Shown here piece by piece: positions 23,055 through 34,551 of a stretch of 64,000 bases of DNA; the stretch's first letter is position 1, and each line of letters begins with the position of its first letter. The stretch is taken from the NCBI RefSeq assembly GCF_018991925.1, contig NW_024736071.1:8295453-8359452 (forward strand), read 5' to 3'. The translations under genes and the position numbers were made by a program. The notes beneath the pieces are model-generated. The model made no database searches. It was not told the origin of the DNA and worked only from the letters and a program-made list of their open reading frames with translations. This DNA is from Homarus americanus (Eukaryota > Arthropoda > Malacostraca > Decapoda > Nephropidae).

Positions 23055-23429
23055 TTATAGACCAGGCGTATGCCTAAACAAAGGATCCTCATGGAAATAA
23101 GCACCTGATAGCTTTGTCGAATATCCTAAGTCAAGTTGCCTTACTGTGGCAGCATTATCCTCAAGGTGCAAGCACTGCTTGCTACCTCTCGGTTTCAGCT
23201 GCCGCCGTTGGCTAGCCCTAGTAGCAAACAGGGAAGCAACTTCCATAAGTCTTCCCCTGCCAGTACACAGCCTCTTCACCATCAAGACTCCTGCTGTGCC
23301 TCCTCGTGGCAACACACAGTAACTGGGTGCTTCGTGTGTCCAGGCTAGACCAGCAGGGGATCTCGGAGTAGCAGTGGGTCCCAGAGGGACGGCGCATAGG
23401 CCCACTGGCATGTGGACGCGTCCTGACAC
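23055..23429 (-). other. Unrecognised 124-codon open frame of mixed composition
   Basis: Unlike most long frames here this one lies in balanced-composition DNA (about 55% GC). It encodes MSGRVHMPVGLCAVPLG at the start and a basic stretch, RASQRRQLKPRGSKQC, in the middle. No domain is recognised. No promoter, splice sites or neighbouring exons are evident, and the opposite strand is open too (23136-23348). It may be part of an unidentified interspersed repeat. Confidence 0.25.
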
Positions 23430-23584
23430 CCCATATAGGTTTACATGTTATTCTTTGAGGCTGTAACTAATAGTGTCCATCCGGTCTGACAAGTGCCATA
23501 AACATTGTAATGGTCGTTCACATGAGTGTATGGGTGCCTGCCTGTGTGTATGGGCACCGGCTTGCGTGGGTGTTCCTGCTTATT

Positions 23585-24262
23585 ACATCACTATCATCCT
23601 AAGACACATCTTCACTATCACCGTCAATATCATTCTAACACACATCTTCACTATCATCCTAACATACATCTTCACTATCATCCTAACACATCTTCACTAT
23701 CCTAATACACATCCTCACTGTCATCCTAACATGCATCTTCACTATCATCCTAACACACATCTTCACTATCATCCTAAGAAACGTATTCACTTTCACCCTC
23801 ACTACACATCGATACTATCACCCTTACTGTCATCCTCTGACATATCTTCACTATCACCCTCACTATCATTCTAAAACATCTTCACTATCATCCTAACAAA
23901 TCTTCACTACCATCCTAACACATATCTTCACTATCATCTTAATACACATCTTCATTATCAACCTAATAACAATATTCACTCTAACCTGTACTATTCATCC
24001 TAACATCTTCACTATTATCTTCACTATTCATCCTAACAGCTTCACTGTCACCCTCACTATCACAAAAACAAATCTTCACTATCGGCCTAACATCTTCACA
24101 GCCCTCACTATCACCCTAACAAATCTTCACTATCACCCTAAGAACCCTCCCTATTCATCCTAACATCTCCACTATCGTCACTGTCACACTAACAATTCTT
24201 CACTATCACCCTAACAACCATCTTCATTATTATCCTGACTATCAGCCACTCACTACACTATA
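23585..24262. repeat. CATCTTCACTATCATCCTAACA-type minisatellite (about 24 bp)
   Basis: About 27 degenerate units built on CTTCACTATCATCCTAACAC with ACAT linkers. Units shorten and scramble toward the right end. The 133-codon frame at 23473-23874 is a repeat translation. Confidence 0.93.
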
Positions 24263-24374
24263 CAAAATTTCAACTTCATTATTATTCAAATTATGAGTTC
24301 ATACCAGACAAAGTGTCTGAATTGTGACTCATTGACCAAGGTCCTAAGGAAGATTTGTACAGTAATAACAAACT

Positions 24375-25745
24375 TTGCTTTCACGGCTCAGGCCGGGGGT
24401 CAGTGGTCGATGATCGATCCTCCAGGATCTAAAAAAAAAAGTAAGAAATTAAACTATTCTTTCGCGGCTCAGGCCGGGGGTCAGTGGTCGATCGATCCAT
24501 CCTCCACGATCTTAAAAAAAAAGTAAGAAATTAAACTATTCTTCACGGCTCAGGCCGGGGTCAGTGTCGATCGATCCATCCTCCACGATCTAAAAAAAAA
24601 AAAAAAAGTAAGAAATTAAACTATTCTTTCAATGGCTCAGGCCGGGGTCATGGTCGATCGATCCATCCTCCAAATGATCTAAAAAAAAAGTAAGAAATTA
24701 AACTATTCTTTTCTATGGCTTCCGTCAGTCAGTGGTCGATGATCCATCCTCCACGATCTAAGAAAAAAAAAGCAAGAAATTAAACTATTCTTTCACGGCT
24801 CAGGCCGGGGTCAGTGGTCGATCGATCCATCCTCCACGATCTAAAAAAAAGTAAGAAATTAAACTATTCTTCACGGCTCAGGCTGGGGAGTCAGTGGTCG
24901 ATGATCCATCCCCACGATCTAAAAAAAGTAAGAAATTAAACTATTCTTTTCGCGGCTCAGGTTGGGGTCAGTGGTCGATGATCCATCCTCCACGATCTAA
25001 AAAAAAAAAGTAAGAAATTAAACTATTCTTTCAATGGCTCAGGTTGGCTGCGGTCGATCGATCCATCCCCTACGATCTAAAAAAAAAGTAAGAAATTAAA
25101 CTATTCTTCGCGGTTTGTAAGGGAATCAGTGGTCGATGATCCATCCTCCACGATCAAAAAAAGTAAGAAATTAAACTATTGTTTCGCGGCTCAGGCCGGG
25201 GTCAGTGGTCGATCGATCCATCCTCCACGATCTAAAAAAAAGTAAGAAATTAAACTATTGTTTCGCGGCTCAGGCCGGGGTCAGTGTTCGATGATCCATC
25301 CTCCGATCTAAAAAAGTAAGAAATTAAACTATTCTTTCGCGGTAGTCGGGGTCAGTGGTCGATGATCCATCTCCACGATCTAAAAAAGTAAATTAAACTA
25401 TTGTTTCGCGGCTCAGGCCGGGGGTCAGTGGTCGATGATCCATCCTCCACGATCAAAAAAGTAAGAAATTAAACTATTCTTTCGCGGCTCAGGCCGAGGG
25501 TCAGTGGTCGATGATCCATCCTCCACGATCTAAAAAAGTAAGAAATAAACTATTCTTTCACGGCTCAGGCCGGGGTCAGTGGTCGATGATCCATCCTCCA
25601 CGATCTAAAAAAAGTAAGAAATTAAACTTTACTTTCACGGCTTAGGCCGGGGGTCAGTGATCGATCGATCCATCCACCACGACAAAAAAAAATAAATAAA
25701 AAAAAAGGAAGAACTGAAACTATTCTTTCGCGGCTCAGGCCGGGA
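24375..25745. repeat. About 80-bp satellite with GGCTCAGGCCGGGGTCAGTG and poly-A
   Basis: About 17 units of 70-87 bp. Each carries GCGGCTCAGGCCGGGGTCAG, GTCGATCGATCCATCCTCCA, CGATCTAAAAAAA with variable A length, and GTAAGAAATTAAACTATTCT. Length variation comes mostly from the A run and GATC duplications (CGATCGATC versus CGATGATC). Each unit combines a GC-rich half and an AT-rich half, and the poly-A end in each is reminiscent of a tandemised retroposon tail. Confidence 0.97.
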
Positions 25746-26764
25746 GTTAAGCTACTTATAATTTTAAGGGGCCGCTACTACCAAGCTTGTATTTGTCCAG
25801 TGGTAACTTAGGCCAATTTAGTTAGTAGTAAATAAGTGGTAATTTTCCAGCCTACGGTACCTATCTCTCCAGTTTACACTTGTCTAGTAGCACGTAAGTC
25901 ATGTCTGTTATCCTCGCAGTGATCGACTAACAGTCTTGCATCTACCAACCAGGATCTGTCCTAGTCATCGAAGCTAATGACGGGACATGACTAAAACACC
26001 TGGTACACATGTAGTAGTTTTCCTACCATGAGAATTTGGGTGACATTGATCTAGTAATTTCACTCGATGATAACAATTGAGATGCGTCTTGCGCTGGAGT
26101 CGACGTGGAGATGACGTTTGTTTAGAAAATATCTCATGTCATCACCTTTAATCTTACCTTCAAGATGACTGTTTTTCTTATTCCTCCTTTTCCAGGAAGT
26201 TATCGCTTATTTTTTGTTGTATTATTTTTTAATGTTACGTCTTAATCCAAGTTTCGATATATTTTTTCTTTTGCATTTTCTGAAGGTCATACTCCCTTTC
26301 TCTTCGTGTTTTCTTTATTCAAGATGATTACTTTTGTTGATAAGTTTTTCTGAAGGTTGCAATTTAATTTTTTGGGGGCTTAATATCACATAAATAATCT
26401 CAAGTTAATGGTTTTTATTTAACTTTTCTAAAGATCACACTTCCTCATGTAGTTAAGTATAGTAATTAAAAAAAATTGCTTTTGTTGTGATTATTTTCTT
26501 CTCGAGGTCATCGTTTATTCTCTTCCCATTTTGTTTCGTTTCTTGTGTCATGATAATAATCCTAAATTCAAGTTGTTTTATCTTGGGTTTTTGTAAATGT
26601 CAATCTTCCTCAGTCGTCTTGCATAACTTCCACAAAACCAAGTTGTTCATAGTAAAAATGAGGACATCTACAACACCGACTCTAATGCTTGAGGTTTGGT
26701 CAAATTTAAGTTTGATTATTTCTCTCATTAACAACGAGACACTTTTTTGCTGACTTTTGTTGTG
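25746..26764. other. Unique AT-rich DNA, no gene seen
   Basis: T-rich on the + strand. A frame at 26487-26753 (88 codons) is hydrophobic owing to T-rich composition and has no recognised domain. Confidence 0.5.
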
Positions 26765-28455
26765 ATGATAGCCAGTGTCAGCCAGACTATGTTGCTGAGC
26801 CAGAATACATGGTCGTAATGTATGATTAAGTTGCTATAGCGTAAGCCAAGCTATGTGGTTATTGTGTCATAGACTATTTGGTTACAGTGTCAGCCAGACT
26901 ATGTGGTTATTGTGTCATAGACTATTTGGTTACAGTGTCAGCCAGACTATGTGGTTACTTGTATTGTGTCCTTAGACTATTTGGTTACAGTGTCAGCCAA
27001 GCTATGTGGTTATTGTGTCCTTAGACTATTTGGTTACAGTGTCAGCCAAGCTATGTGGTTATTGTGTCCTTAGACTATTTGGTTACAGTGTCAGCCAGAC
27101 TATGTGGTTATTGTGTCCTTAGACTATTTGGTTACAGTGTCAGCCAGATTATGTGGTTATTGTGTCCTTAGACTATTTGGTTACAGTGTCAGCCAAGCTA
27201 TGTGGTTATTGTGTCCTTAGACTATTTGGTTACAGTGTCAGCCAGACTATGTGGTTATTGTGTCCTTAGACTATTTGGTTACAGTGTCAGCCAGACTATG
27301 TGGTTATTGTGTCCTTAGACTATTTGGTTACAGTGTCAGCCAGATTATGTGGTTATTGTGTCCTTAGACTATTTGGTTACAGTGTCAGCCAGGACTATGT
27401 GGTTATTGTGTCCTTAGACTATTTGGTTACAGTGTCGTTTTCAGACTATGTGGTTATTGTGTCCTTAGACTATTTGGTTACAGTGTCAGCCAGACTATGT
27501 GGTTATTGTGTCCTTAGACTATTTGGTTACAGTGTCAGCCAGACTATGTGGTTATTGTGTCATAGACTATTTGGTTACAGTGTCAGCCAGACTATGTGGT
27601 TATTGTGTCCTTAGACTATTTTGGTTGTAGGTCAGCAGACTATGGGTTATTGTGTCATAGACTATTTGGTTACAGTGTCAGCCAGACTATGTGGTTACCT
27701 GTATTGTGTCCTTAGACTATTTGGTTACAGTGTCAGCCAAGCTATGTGGTTATTGTGTCCTTAGACTATTTGGTTATAGTGTCAGCCAGACTATGTGGTT
27801 ATTGTGTCATAGACTATTTGGTTACAGTGTCAGCCAGACTATGTGGTTACTTGTATTGTGTCCTTAGGCTATTTGGTTACAGTGTCAGCCAAGACTATGT
27901 GTAGTTATTTGTGTCCTTAGACTTATTTGGTTATTTAGTGTCAGCCAGACTATGTTATTGTGTCCTTAGACTATTTGGTTACAGTGTCAGCCAGTTGTGT
28001 GTCCTTAGGTGGTTACCTGTATTTGTGTCCTTAGACTATTTATTAGTGTCAGCCAGACATGGGGTTATGTATTGTGTCGCAGGCCTATTTTGGTTACAGT
28101 GTCAGCCAGACTATGGGTTATGCAGACAGAGCTATGACTAGTGGTTACCTGTATTGTGTCCTTAGACTATTTGGTTACAGTGTCAGCCAGACTATGTGGT
28201 TATTGTGTCCTTAGACTATTTGGTTACAGTGTCAGCCAGACTATGTGGTTATTGTGTCATAGACTATTTGGTTACAGTGTCAGCCAGACTATGTGGTTAT
28301 TGTGTCCTTAGACTATTTGGTTACAGTGTCAGCCAGACTATGTGGTTATTGTGTCATAGACTATTTGGTTACAGTGTCAGCCAGACTATGTGGTTATTGT
28401 GTCATAGACTATTTGGTTACAGTGTCAGCCAGACTATGTGGTTATTGTGTTTGTT
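26765..28455. repeat. 49-bp satellite with GTCAGCCAGACTATGTGGTT
   Basis: About 34 units of 49 bp. Each has GTCAGCCAGACTATGTGGTT, ATTGTGTCCTTAGACTATTT and GGTTACA. A short variant with ATTGTGTCATAG replaces the middle in some units, and a longer variant has ACCTGTATTGTGTCC. The block 27600-28150 is far more scrambled than the flanks, possibly sequence error or real decay. The 104-, 76- and 273-codon frames are repeat translations. Confidence 0.97.
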
Positions 28456-28526
28456 AAGACCCCTTGGTGATAGTGGTAGTATCATCTGTGTGAGTGATGG
28501 ATATTTGCTATTATATCCTCCTCCGC

Positions 28527-28621
28527 CTTCCTTCCTTCCTTCCTTCCTTCCTTCCTTCCTGCCTTCCTTCCTTCCTTCCTTCCTTCCTTCCTTCCTTCCT
28601 TCCTTTCTTCCTTCCTTCCTC
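28527..28621. repeat. (CTTC)n microsatellite
   Basis: About 23 TTCC tetranucleotides with two interruptions. Confidence 0.97.
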
Positions 28622-28980
28622 TATCTCCCTGTTTGTTATATTCTCCTTATTGTCTTCTACAACCTTTCCTCACCTCTCCAGTCTCTCTCTCTCCCAGCTA
28701 CCTTCCTCCTAACCTACTCCACTTTACTCCCCACCTTCTCTTCCTCCAACACCCCCTACCTCACACCCCCTTATCTAACCCTAACCTATTATCCCCCTCA
28801 TCTCTACCCCCTTTTAAACAACCCGTACCCTTTCTCTCCCTTACCTCTTCCCCCACCTCACTCCTTACTTCCCTCTCCCTATCTTCCTCCTCACTTACCC
28901 ACCACCTCTCATTCCCTTCTCTACCTTCCCCCTCCCTATCTTCTTCCACGCCCTTACTTACTACTTCCCCCAGCGAGAGG
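28622..28980. repeat. Polypyrimidine low-complexity tract
   Basis: C/T-rich on the + strand. The associated proline/serine/leucine frames are artefacts. Confidence 0.88.
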
Positions 28981-29164
28981 ACTCACTATACCACGAGAGC
29001 CACGAGCGAGGGGATGACGGGGCACCTGTGTATCACCTTGGGGCACTACTGTTAACAATTAGGTGCTCGGTAGGAGGTCCCTCACCTACCAGGGGGGCTA
29101 GACAGGGCGTCGTGGTACCTATGTGGTATCAGGCCTGGACTACCACACTTATTGACAGATGAAA

Positions 29165-29705
29165 GTTTGCCGCCACGCTCTTACGCTACCCCTCCCCTCG
29201 TCCCACCCCCCTGCTTCCCTCCTTCGCCCCCTCCTCCCCCTCCCCTCCTCCTGCCTCAATCCCTTTCTCTTCCCCTGCCCCCTTCCTTCCTCCCTCCTCT
29301 CTCCTTTGCCTCCTTCCTCTCCCCCCCCCGCCTCCTTCCTTCCCTCCCTCCCCTTCCCTTCTCCTATCTCTCCCCCCCCCTGACATGCCTACACCCCTTT
29401 TCTCTCCCCCTGCCTCTAGCCCTTCCTCTCCCTGCCTCTAACCTTTCCTCTCCCTACCTCCATCCCTTCCTCTCCCCCTGCTTCCACCCTCCCCTCCTCC
29501 TTCTCTTTCCCTGTCCCTCTCCTTCCTTCCCTTGCCTTTATCCCCTCTCCCCATCCCTGCTTCCTTCCTTCCCTCCCTCCACCTATTGTCCTATCACCTT
29601 CCCTTCCTCTCTATCAACTAACGTCCTGTTATATCCCCCCCCCCTACTACTGCAAGTCACCGTACCTCCTTCTTTACTCCCTCCTTACACTGCCTCTTCC
29701 CTAGG
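29165..29705. repeat. Polypyrimidine low-complexity tract
   Basis: C/T-rich with CCCCCCC runs. The 187-codon frame at 29152-29715 is a composition artefact. Confidence 0.9.
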
Positions 29706-30075
29706 AGCCGCATGAAGGAACATTTACACTCCCGATTGGATGAGTAGTGTGTGTTTGTGTGTTTCCCAAATGAATGGACAAACTTGGTACAAGGATTCAC
29801 GTGAACTAACTGCTTTTGATTTAAATATATCTTAATTCCTAAAGCTCTTCCGAGTCCTTCAATGATTTAAGGACTTTCATGCTGCTAAATAATGATACTG
29901 GTGGTTTCTTTGTCGTGTGTGCTAGTGCCCTCCAGGTTGAGACACACACTGGTCAGGACAACGTCAGTCTCACAAGATTCCAGAGACAGCCTCGTTTGCT
30001 TCATTGTCCTCCTGGTAAACCTACTGTTGAATACCTGGCGAATGTAACACAAGCATTATTGTCACATTAACTGGA
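29706..30075. other. Unique DNA, no gene seen
   Basis: Includes a 63-codon mixed-composition frame at 29879-30070 without recognised domain. Confidence 0.4.
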
Positions 30076-30293
30076 ACATTTTTGTTTACATGTTGCCTCT
30101 AGGAGATGTTGTTGTGTTACCTTGTTGTTTACACGTAGTCTGTAGGTGATGTCATTGTGTTACCTTATTGTTTACACGTAGCCTGTAAGTGATGCTGAAG
30201 TGTTACCTTATCTAATTGTTTACACGTAGCCTGTAAGTGATGCTGAAGTGTTACCTTATCTAATTGTTTACAAGTGACCTGTAGGACTAGGTT
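30076..30293. repeat. About 50-bp tandem repeat, 4-5 units
   Basis: Units contain TTGTTTACACGTAGCCTGTA and GTGATGCTGAAGTGTTACCT. The last two full units are nearly identical and the first two are diverged (CATGTTGCCTCTAGGAGATG). Confidence 0.93.
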
Positions 30294-30721
30294 GTCGTGT
30301 AAGCATCGTCCAGCCAGCCTCCTCGACCTCCGCCACCTCGCAGTACGCGTCCTTCTAGATACTCTTTACTTAATATGTTTCCACCGTCCTAGAGTTAGCG
30401 GGAATTTTTTTTCATCGGAGTCATGACCTCACAAGACTGGTTCAGTGTTTGCTGCTCAGTAGGAGATAATTCAAAGGGAGGCATTGTAGGAAGCTGAAGG
30501 AGAAGAGACGTTGACGTGTGTGATTCCGTGGCCAAGATGCTCACCCTTAATCTCCTGAATTGACCGGGGCTTCATTCTAAGATATTCGGTACTCGTGTTT
30601 TTTCTTCGGTTGATGATTGAAAAAAAAATTATATTCAGTCCTGGTAGAAGTCTTAGTGCAAGAATGCAATTTTCGCTTCTCTATTTGTGTAGTACTTTAA
30701 GACCATTCAGCTGGTCTCCAG
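30294..30721. other. Unique DNA, no gene seen
   Basis: No coding or transposon signal recognised. Confidence 0.45.
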
Positions 30722-30972
30722 GTTCCGACCATCAGCTGGCCAGGGAAGGTCTCCAGGCCCCGACCATCAGTTGGCCAGGGATGGTCTCCTGGCCCCGACC
30801 ATCAGCTGGCCAGGGAAGGTCTCCAGGCCTCGACCATCAGCTGGCCAGGAAAGGTCTTCTGGCCCCGACCAACAGCTGGCCAAGGAAAGTCTCCAGGCCT
30901 CGACCATCAGCTGGCCAGGGAAGGTCTTCTGGTCCCGACCATCAGCTGGCCAGAGAAGGTCTCTTGGCCTAG
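30722..30972. repeat. 35-bp minisatellite GACCATCAGCTGGCCAGGGA
   Basis: Seven units of 35 bp. Each reads GACCATCAGCTGGCCAGGGA then AGGTCTCCAGGCCCC with CTCCTGG, CTTCTGG and CTCCAGG variants. The period yields a 35-residue protein repeat in frames 30595-30972 and 30771-30992, which are not genes. Confidence 0.97.
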
Positions 30973-31252
30973 CTAGAATTGTGACCCGGTGACCATTGTT
31001 GCTTCCTTATAAAACAATATCATTACGGTAGAAAAACAAGAGGTGTTTTATATCACTCACGGCTGTACAATATTGTATTTTTTTCGTGCTTTCCTTTTTA
31101 AATTGTTTAATGTTTCTTTGTCACTTATTGTGTGCGTGATCATACTGAGTGTGGTAGTGTCGGATAGTTTGTCTATATACACAGTGTTATGCGAGGAGCC
31201 TACATGGAAGGTCTGGACACACGAATACATAAAAAATACCCACACCCAGAGG

Positions 31253-31337
31253 CACAATAACACACACACACAAACAAACACACCACACACACAAACACAC
31301 CACACACACACAAACACATCACACACACACAAACACA

Positions 31338-31383
<46 letters not shown>
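31253..31383. repeat. (CA)n microsatellite
   Basis: CA tract with AAACACA and CCACACA interruptions. HTHTHT and VCVCVC frames across it are artefacts. Confidence 0.97.
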
Positions 31384-31386
<3 letters not shown>

Positions 31387-32390
31387 AAACAGGAGTACAC
31401 GTAAAAACATCTCCTAAAACACACAGACAATTTCACTGTATTGGCGTGTTGGTATACATGAACTAGTGGCACAATTTCACATGAAACTATTACCTGCTGC
31501 ATTTGACATAAACCATCAGAGCAAGAGTCGTGAAAATACTAATAAACTATAGATTGAACACCAGGAGGCAATCAATTTAGAAATTAGTCATACGTCAAAT
31601 TGTGTAATATTTTAGGCAGGATAGAGTATGTACCATGATATAAAAAATGTCATATAAAATTAAATAATCAGTACAGTATATATAGCGTTTTATAGCAATG
31701 CATTAGGTAGAGTAACCCCGATATGCTCATCTGTAAAGGATATACAACCATATATACATAGTGCTTAAGGTTTATTATATCGTGACGTTATGTTATATGA
31801 GCTTACCTTAAAAGATTTTATTCCCTAGTTAACTGTTTTAAAGTCACAAAATAATAATACCAAGAATATAGATGGGAATAATTTGACTTTTACTTCCGTT
31901 TGTTACATGACTGTGGTGAATATTTTTATGGTATGGATGGTGTGATATCATGTTAACGTCTGGAGATGTTTGCCATTGTGTATGATATATTATAATGTTG
32001 TTTATGTGTGTGTGGAGTATTATAATACTCGTTAATTATGTGTGATATGTTATAATACTCGTTAATGATGTGTATGATATATTATAATGCTCATTAACGC
32101 TGACTGATGAGTAGCGTCCTTGTAAAATGGTTGGTGACAGTAACAATGTGTTTGATCTTGATAACAATAATTTTTTTTTATAGATGATTGTCTCCCAGAG
32201 GTCAAGCTTCGGGTAATGATCTGAGTATCGTGATAATAAGGTTAATTAGGCTCCTCATAGGGGAGTCAGATCGTGCCATCATTGTTTTGGTGAATTGTGT
32301 CTCAGGTGACCAGACACATCACTGTTGATTAAATTAGACGTTGCTTCATTATGTGTTCTGTGACGACTGTAATGAGGACAATGGCTGATT
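31384..32390. other. Unique AT-rich DNA, no gene seen
   Basis: About 1 kb. TATAATACTCGTTAAT is locally repeated around 32017-32095 (TGTGTGATATGTTATAATAC and relatives). No gene recognised. Confidence 0.45.
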
Positions 32391-32394
32391 TGTT

Positions 32395-32725
32395 ATTGGT
32401 TATGGGGATAATGGTATAGATACTGTCTATAATGGTGTAGATACTGTTTATAATGGTGTAGATACTGTATATAATGAGAATGAAGAGATAATGGTATAGA
32501 TACTGTCTATAATGGTATAGATACTATCTATAATGGTGTAGATACTGACTATAATGGTGTAGATACTGTTTATAGAGAATGAAGAGAATGGTATAGATAC
32601 TTATAATGGTGGATACTGACTATAATGGTATAGATACTGTCTATAGGTGTAGATATTATCTATAATGGTTAGATTGACTATAATGGTGTAGATACTGTTT
32701 ATAATGGAGATGAAGGGATAGTAAT
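32395..32725. repeat. TATAATGGTGTAGATACTGT minisatellite (20 bp)
   Basis: About 15 units of roughly 20 bp (TATAATGGTATAGATACTGT and TATAATGGTGTAGATACTGT) with GAGAATGAAGAGA spacers at three places. Confidence 0.94.
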
Positions 32726-34005
32726 ACAGACATGGTGTGGTACATAATGGGAAATTGAGGTAAGAGTGTTAGGGGAAAATAGGAGGGTCGTGGTCGCTAA
32801 ACCCCAGACATTGTGAAGATACCTTTGATTGATTATAATGATACAGGGAGAGGCTCTGTGTTAATTAGCAAGTTTCAGATGACCTGGGATTTATCTTTGT
32901 AATAGTCAATTTGTGGTAGTTTCGAGGACCCGAAACGATTTACGACGAAGCATTTTGAAGTGGTTACCGCGTAAGGTAGTTTGACGCGGGCACGGGAATT
33001 AACAAGATTAGTGAAAGTAGCGACTGGTTAAAGCGGTTTGATCGCAAACAAAATACTAACAAGGTTATCGTTTTGACCGACTAATGTTATTTGAATAAAG
33101 CCATGAAAATGTATGTGACGAAGTGAACCGTGTTCCAACCTCTGATATCAGCTATGATCCATTACACAAATGTTACTTGGCTCTACATTATGTTATGATA
33201 AATTGGATTTCGCTCATAAACCTATTTTGAAGGTAATAATAATGTGTATTTATTCAAGTTTATTGCTTGAATATTGATCAGTAACAGAGGAGAAAGGGCC
33301 ACAATAATAATTTGACAATGATGGGTTTTTTATAATATCGGTCACTATTCTACACCCAGCTGTGTTTGGGCCAGTAATTAATGAGAGATTGATAATGACT
33401 GCTGGACATCAAGAAAATTAAAAGCTAATCACAAACCATTTACTTGACCCCCAAGTTCAAGAGTGATAATATTGTTGCTTTTATATTTTAATAATGTGGT
33501 ACGTGAAGCGTTTAAGAGTAGGGAAAAAGGGTCGATATACTAGTGAGTTTAGGGCAACATTAAATAAATGAAATCGCTTTATGATGGTGGAGGCGGCAAC
33601 TCATGTGAGGTAATTGTTTATCATCCGTGGAGGGGGATGGGTAGAGTGGGAGAGATGGAAGATAAAAGAGAGGGTGGGGAGGGAGGGTTTGTCATCTGTA
33701 TGCATATTGTACAATGTTAAGTGCTCTTGTTTTTCTTCCATGAACTTCTTATAGCTATTTGTGTTAGAGACTTAGATCTTCTGCAACCTATGAACATCTG
33801 TATGAATTCAGAATTATACCATATCGCTTATATGGGGTACCAATTCAGATTATAAAAATCAACACCAGGAATTTTGAGTCTGATGTTTTGTAGTGAGATC
33901 TGTATTTTTAGAGAGAGAGAGAGAGAGAGTTTGTTGTGTGTTTTGGGTTAGATATAGATAGAGGTGATGATAGATATGAGATGAGAGGTGGAGATGTTTT
34001 GCACA
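32726..34005. other. Unique AT-rich DNA, no gene seen
   Basis: About 1.3 kb. It contains a short (GA)n run at 33911-33930. No domain, RNA gene or transposon end recognised. Confidence 0.45.
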
Positions 34006-34441
34006 CGATAAACAGGATGGATATTTGATTGGGTGACACTATCTTTAATGATAAATGATGGGTGTTTTTGTGTTTGTTTTGTTTTGTAAGATAAAGACAT
34101 GACAGGTGACACTATACACACGATAAACAAGATAAGACATGACAGGTGACATTACAGTTGTGGGTGTATACACACGATAAAACAAGATAGTAACACTATA
34201 CAATAATTGATAAACAAAAGATACAGAGTTACGTTAATACAACAAGATACAGACATGAGAATATACTAATGATAAACAAGATAAGTAAATATGAGTGTAC
34301 TAATGATAAAAAATGATACAGACATACAGGTGACACTATACACACGATGTCAAGATACAATAGGTGACAATACACGATAAAACAAAGATACAGACATGAC
34401 AGGTGACACTATACAATAATGATAAACAAGATAAGGCGCAA
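34006..34441. repeat. GATAAACAAGATACAGACAT minisatellite
   Basis: Degenerate units of about 40 bp: CGATAAACAAGATACAGACA followed by TGACAGGTGACACTATACAC. It breaks off at a 100-N gap. Confidence 0.9.
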
Positions 34442-34451
34442 TACGTAACAT

Positions 34452-34551
34452 NNNNNNNNNNNNNNNNNNNNNNNNNNNNNNNNNNNNNNNNNNNNNNNNN
34501 NNNNNNNNNNNNNNNNNNNNNNNNNNNNNNNNNNNNNNNNNNNNNNNNNNN
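34452..34551. other. Assembly gap, 100 N
   Basis: Exactly 100 N. Left flank is the GATAAACAAGATACAGACAT repeat and right flank is the AAGTAACACAGACACAC repeat, the same family that flanks the gap at 2140-2239. Confidence 0.99.

Noticed and set aside
28196..29017. 273-codon open frame with VIVSLDYLVTVSARLCGY repeats
   Set aside because: It is the 49-bp satellite read through into CTTC and polypyrimidine repeats.
32096..32125. CTGATGAGTAGCGTCC as a hammerhead core
   Set aside because: No downstream GAAA closing a stem II was found.
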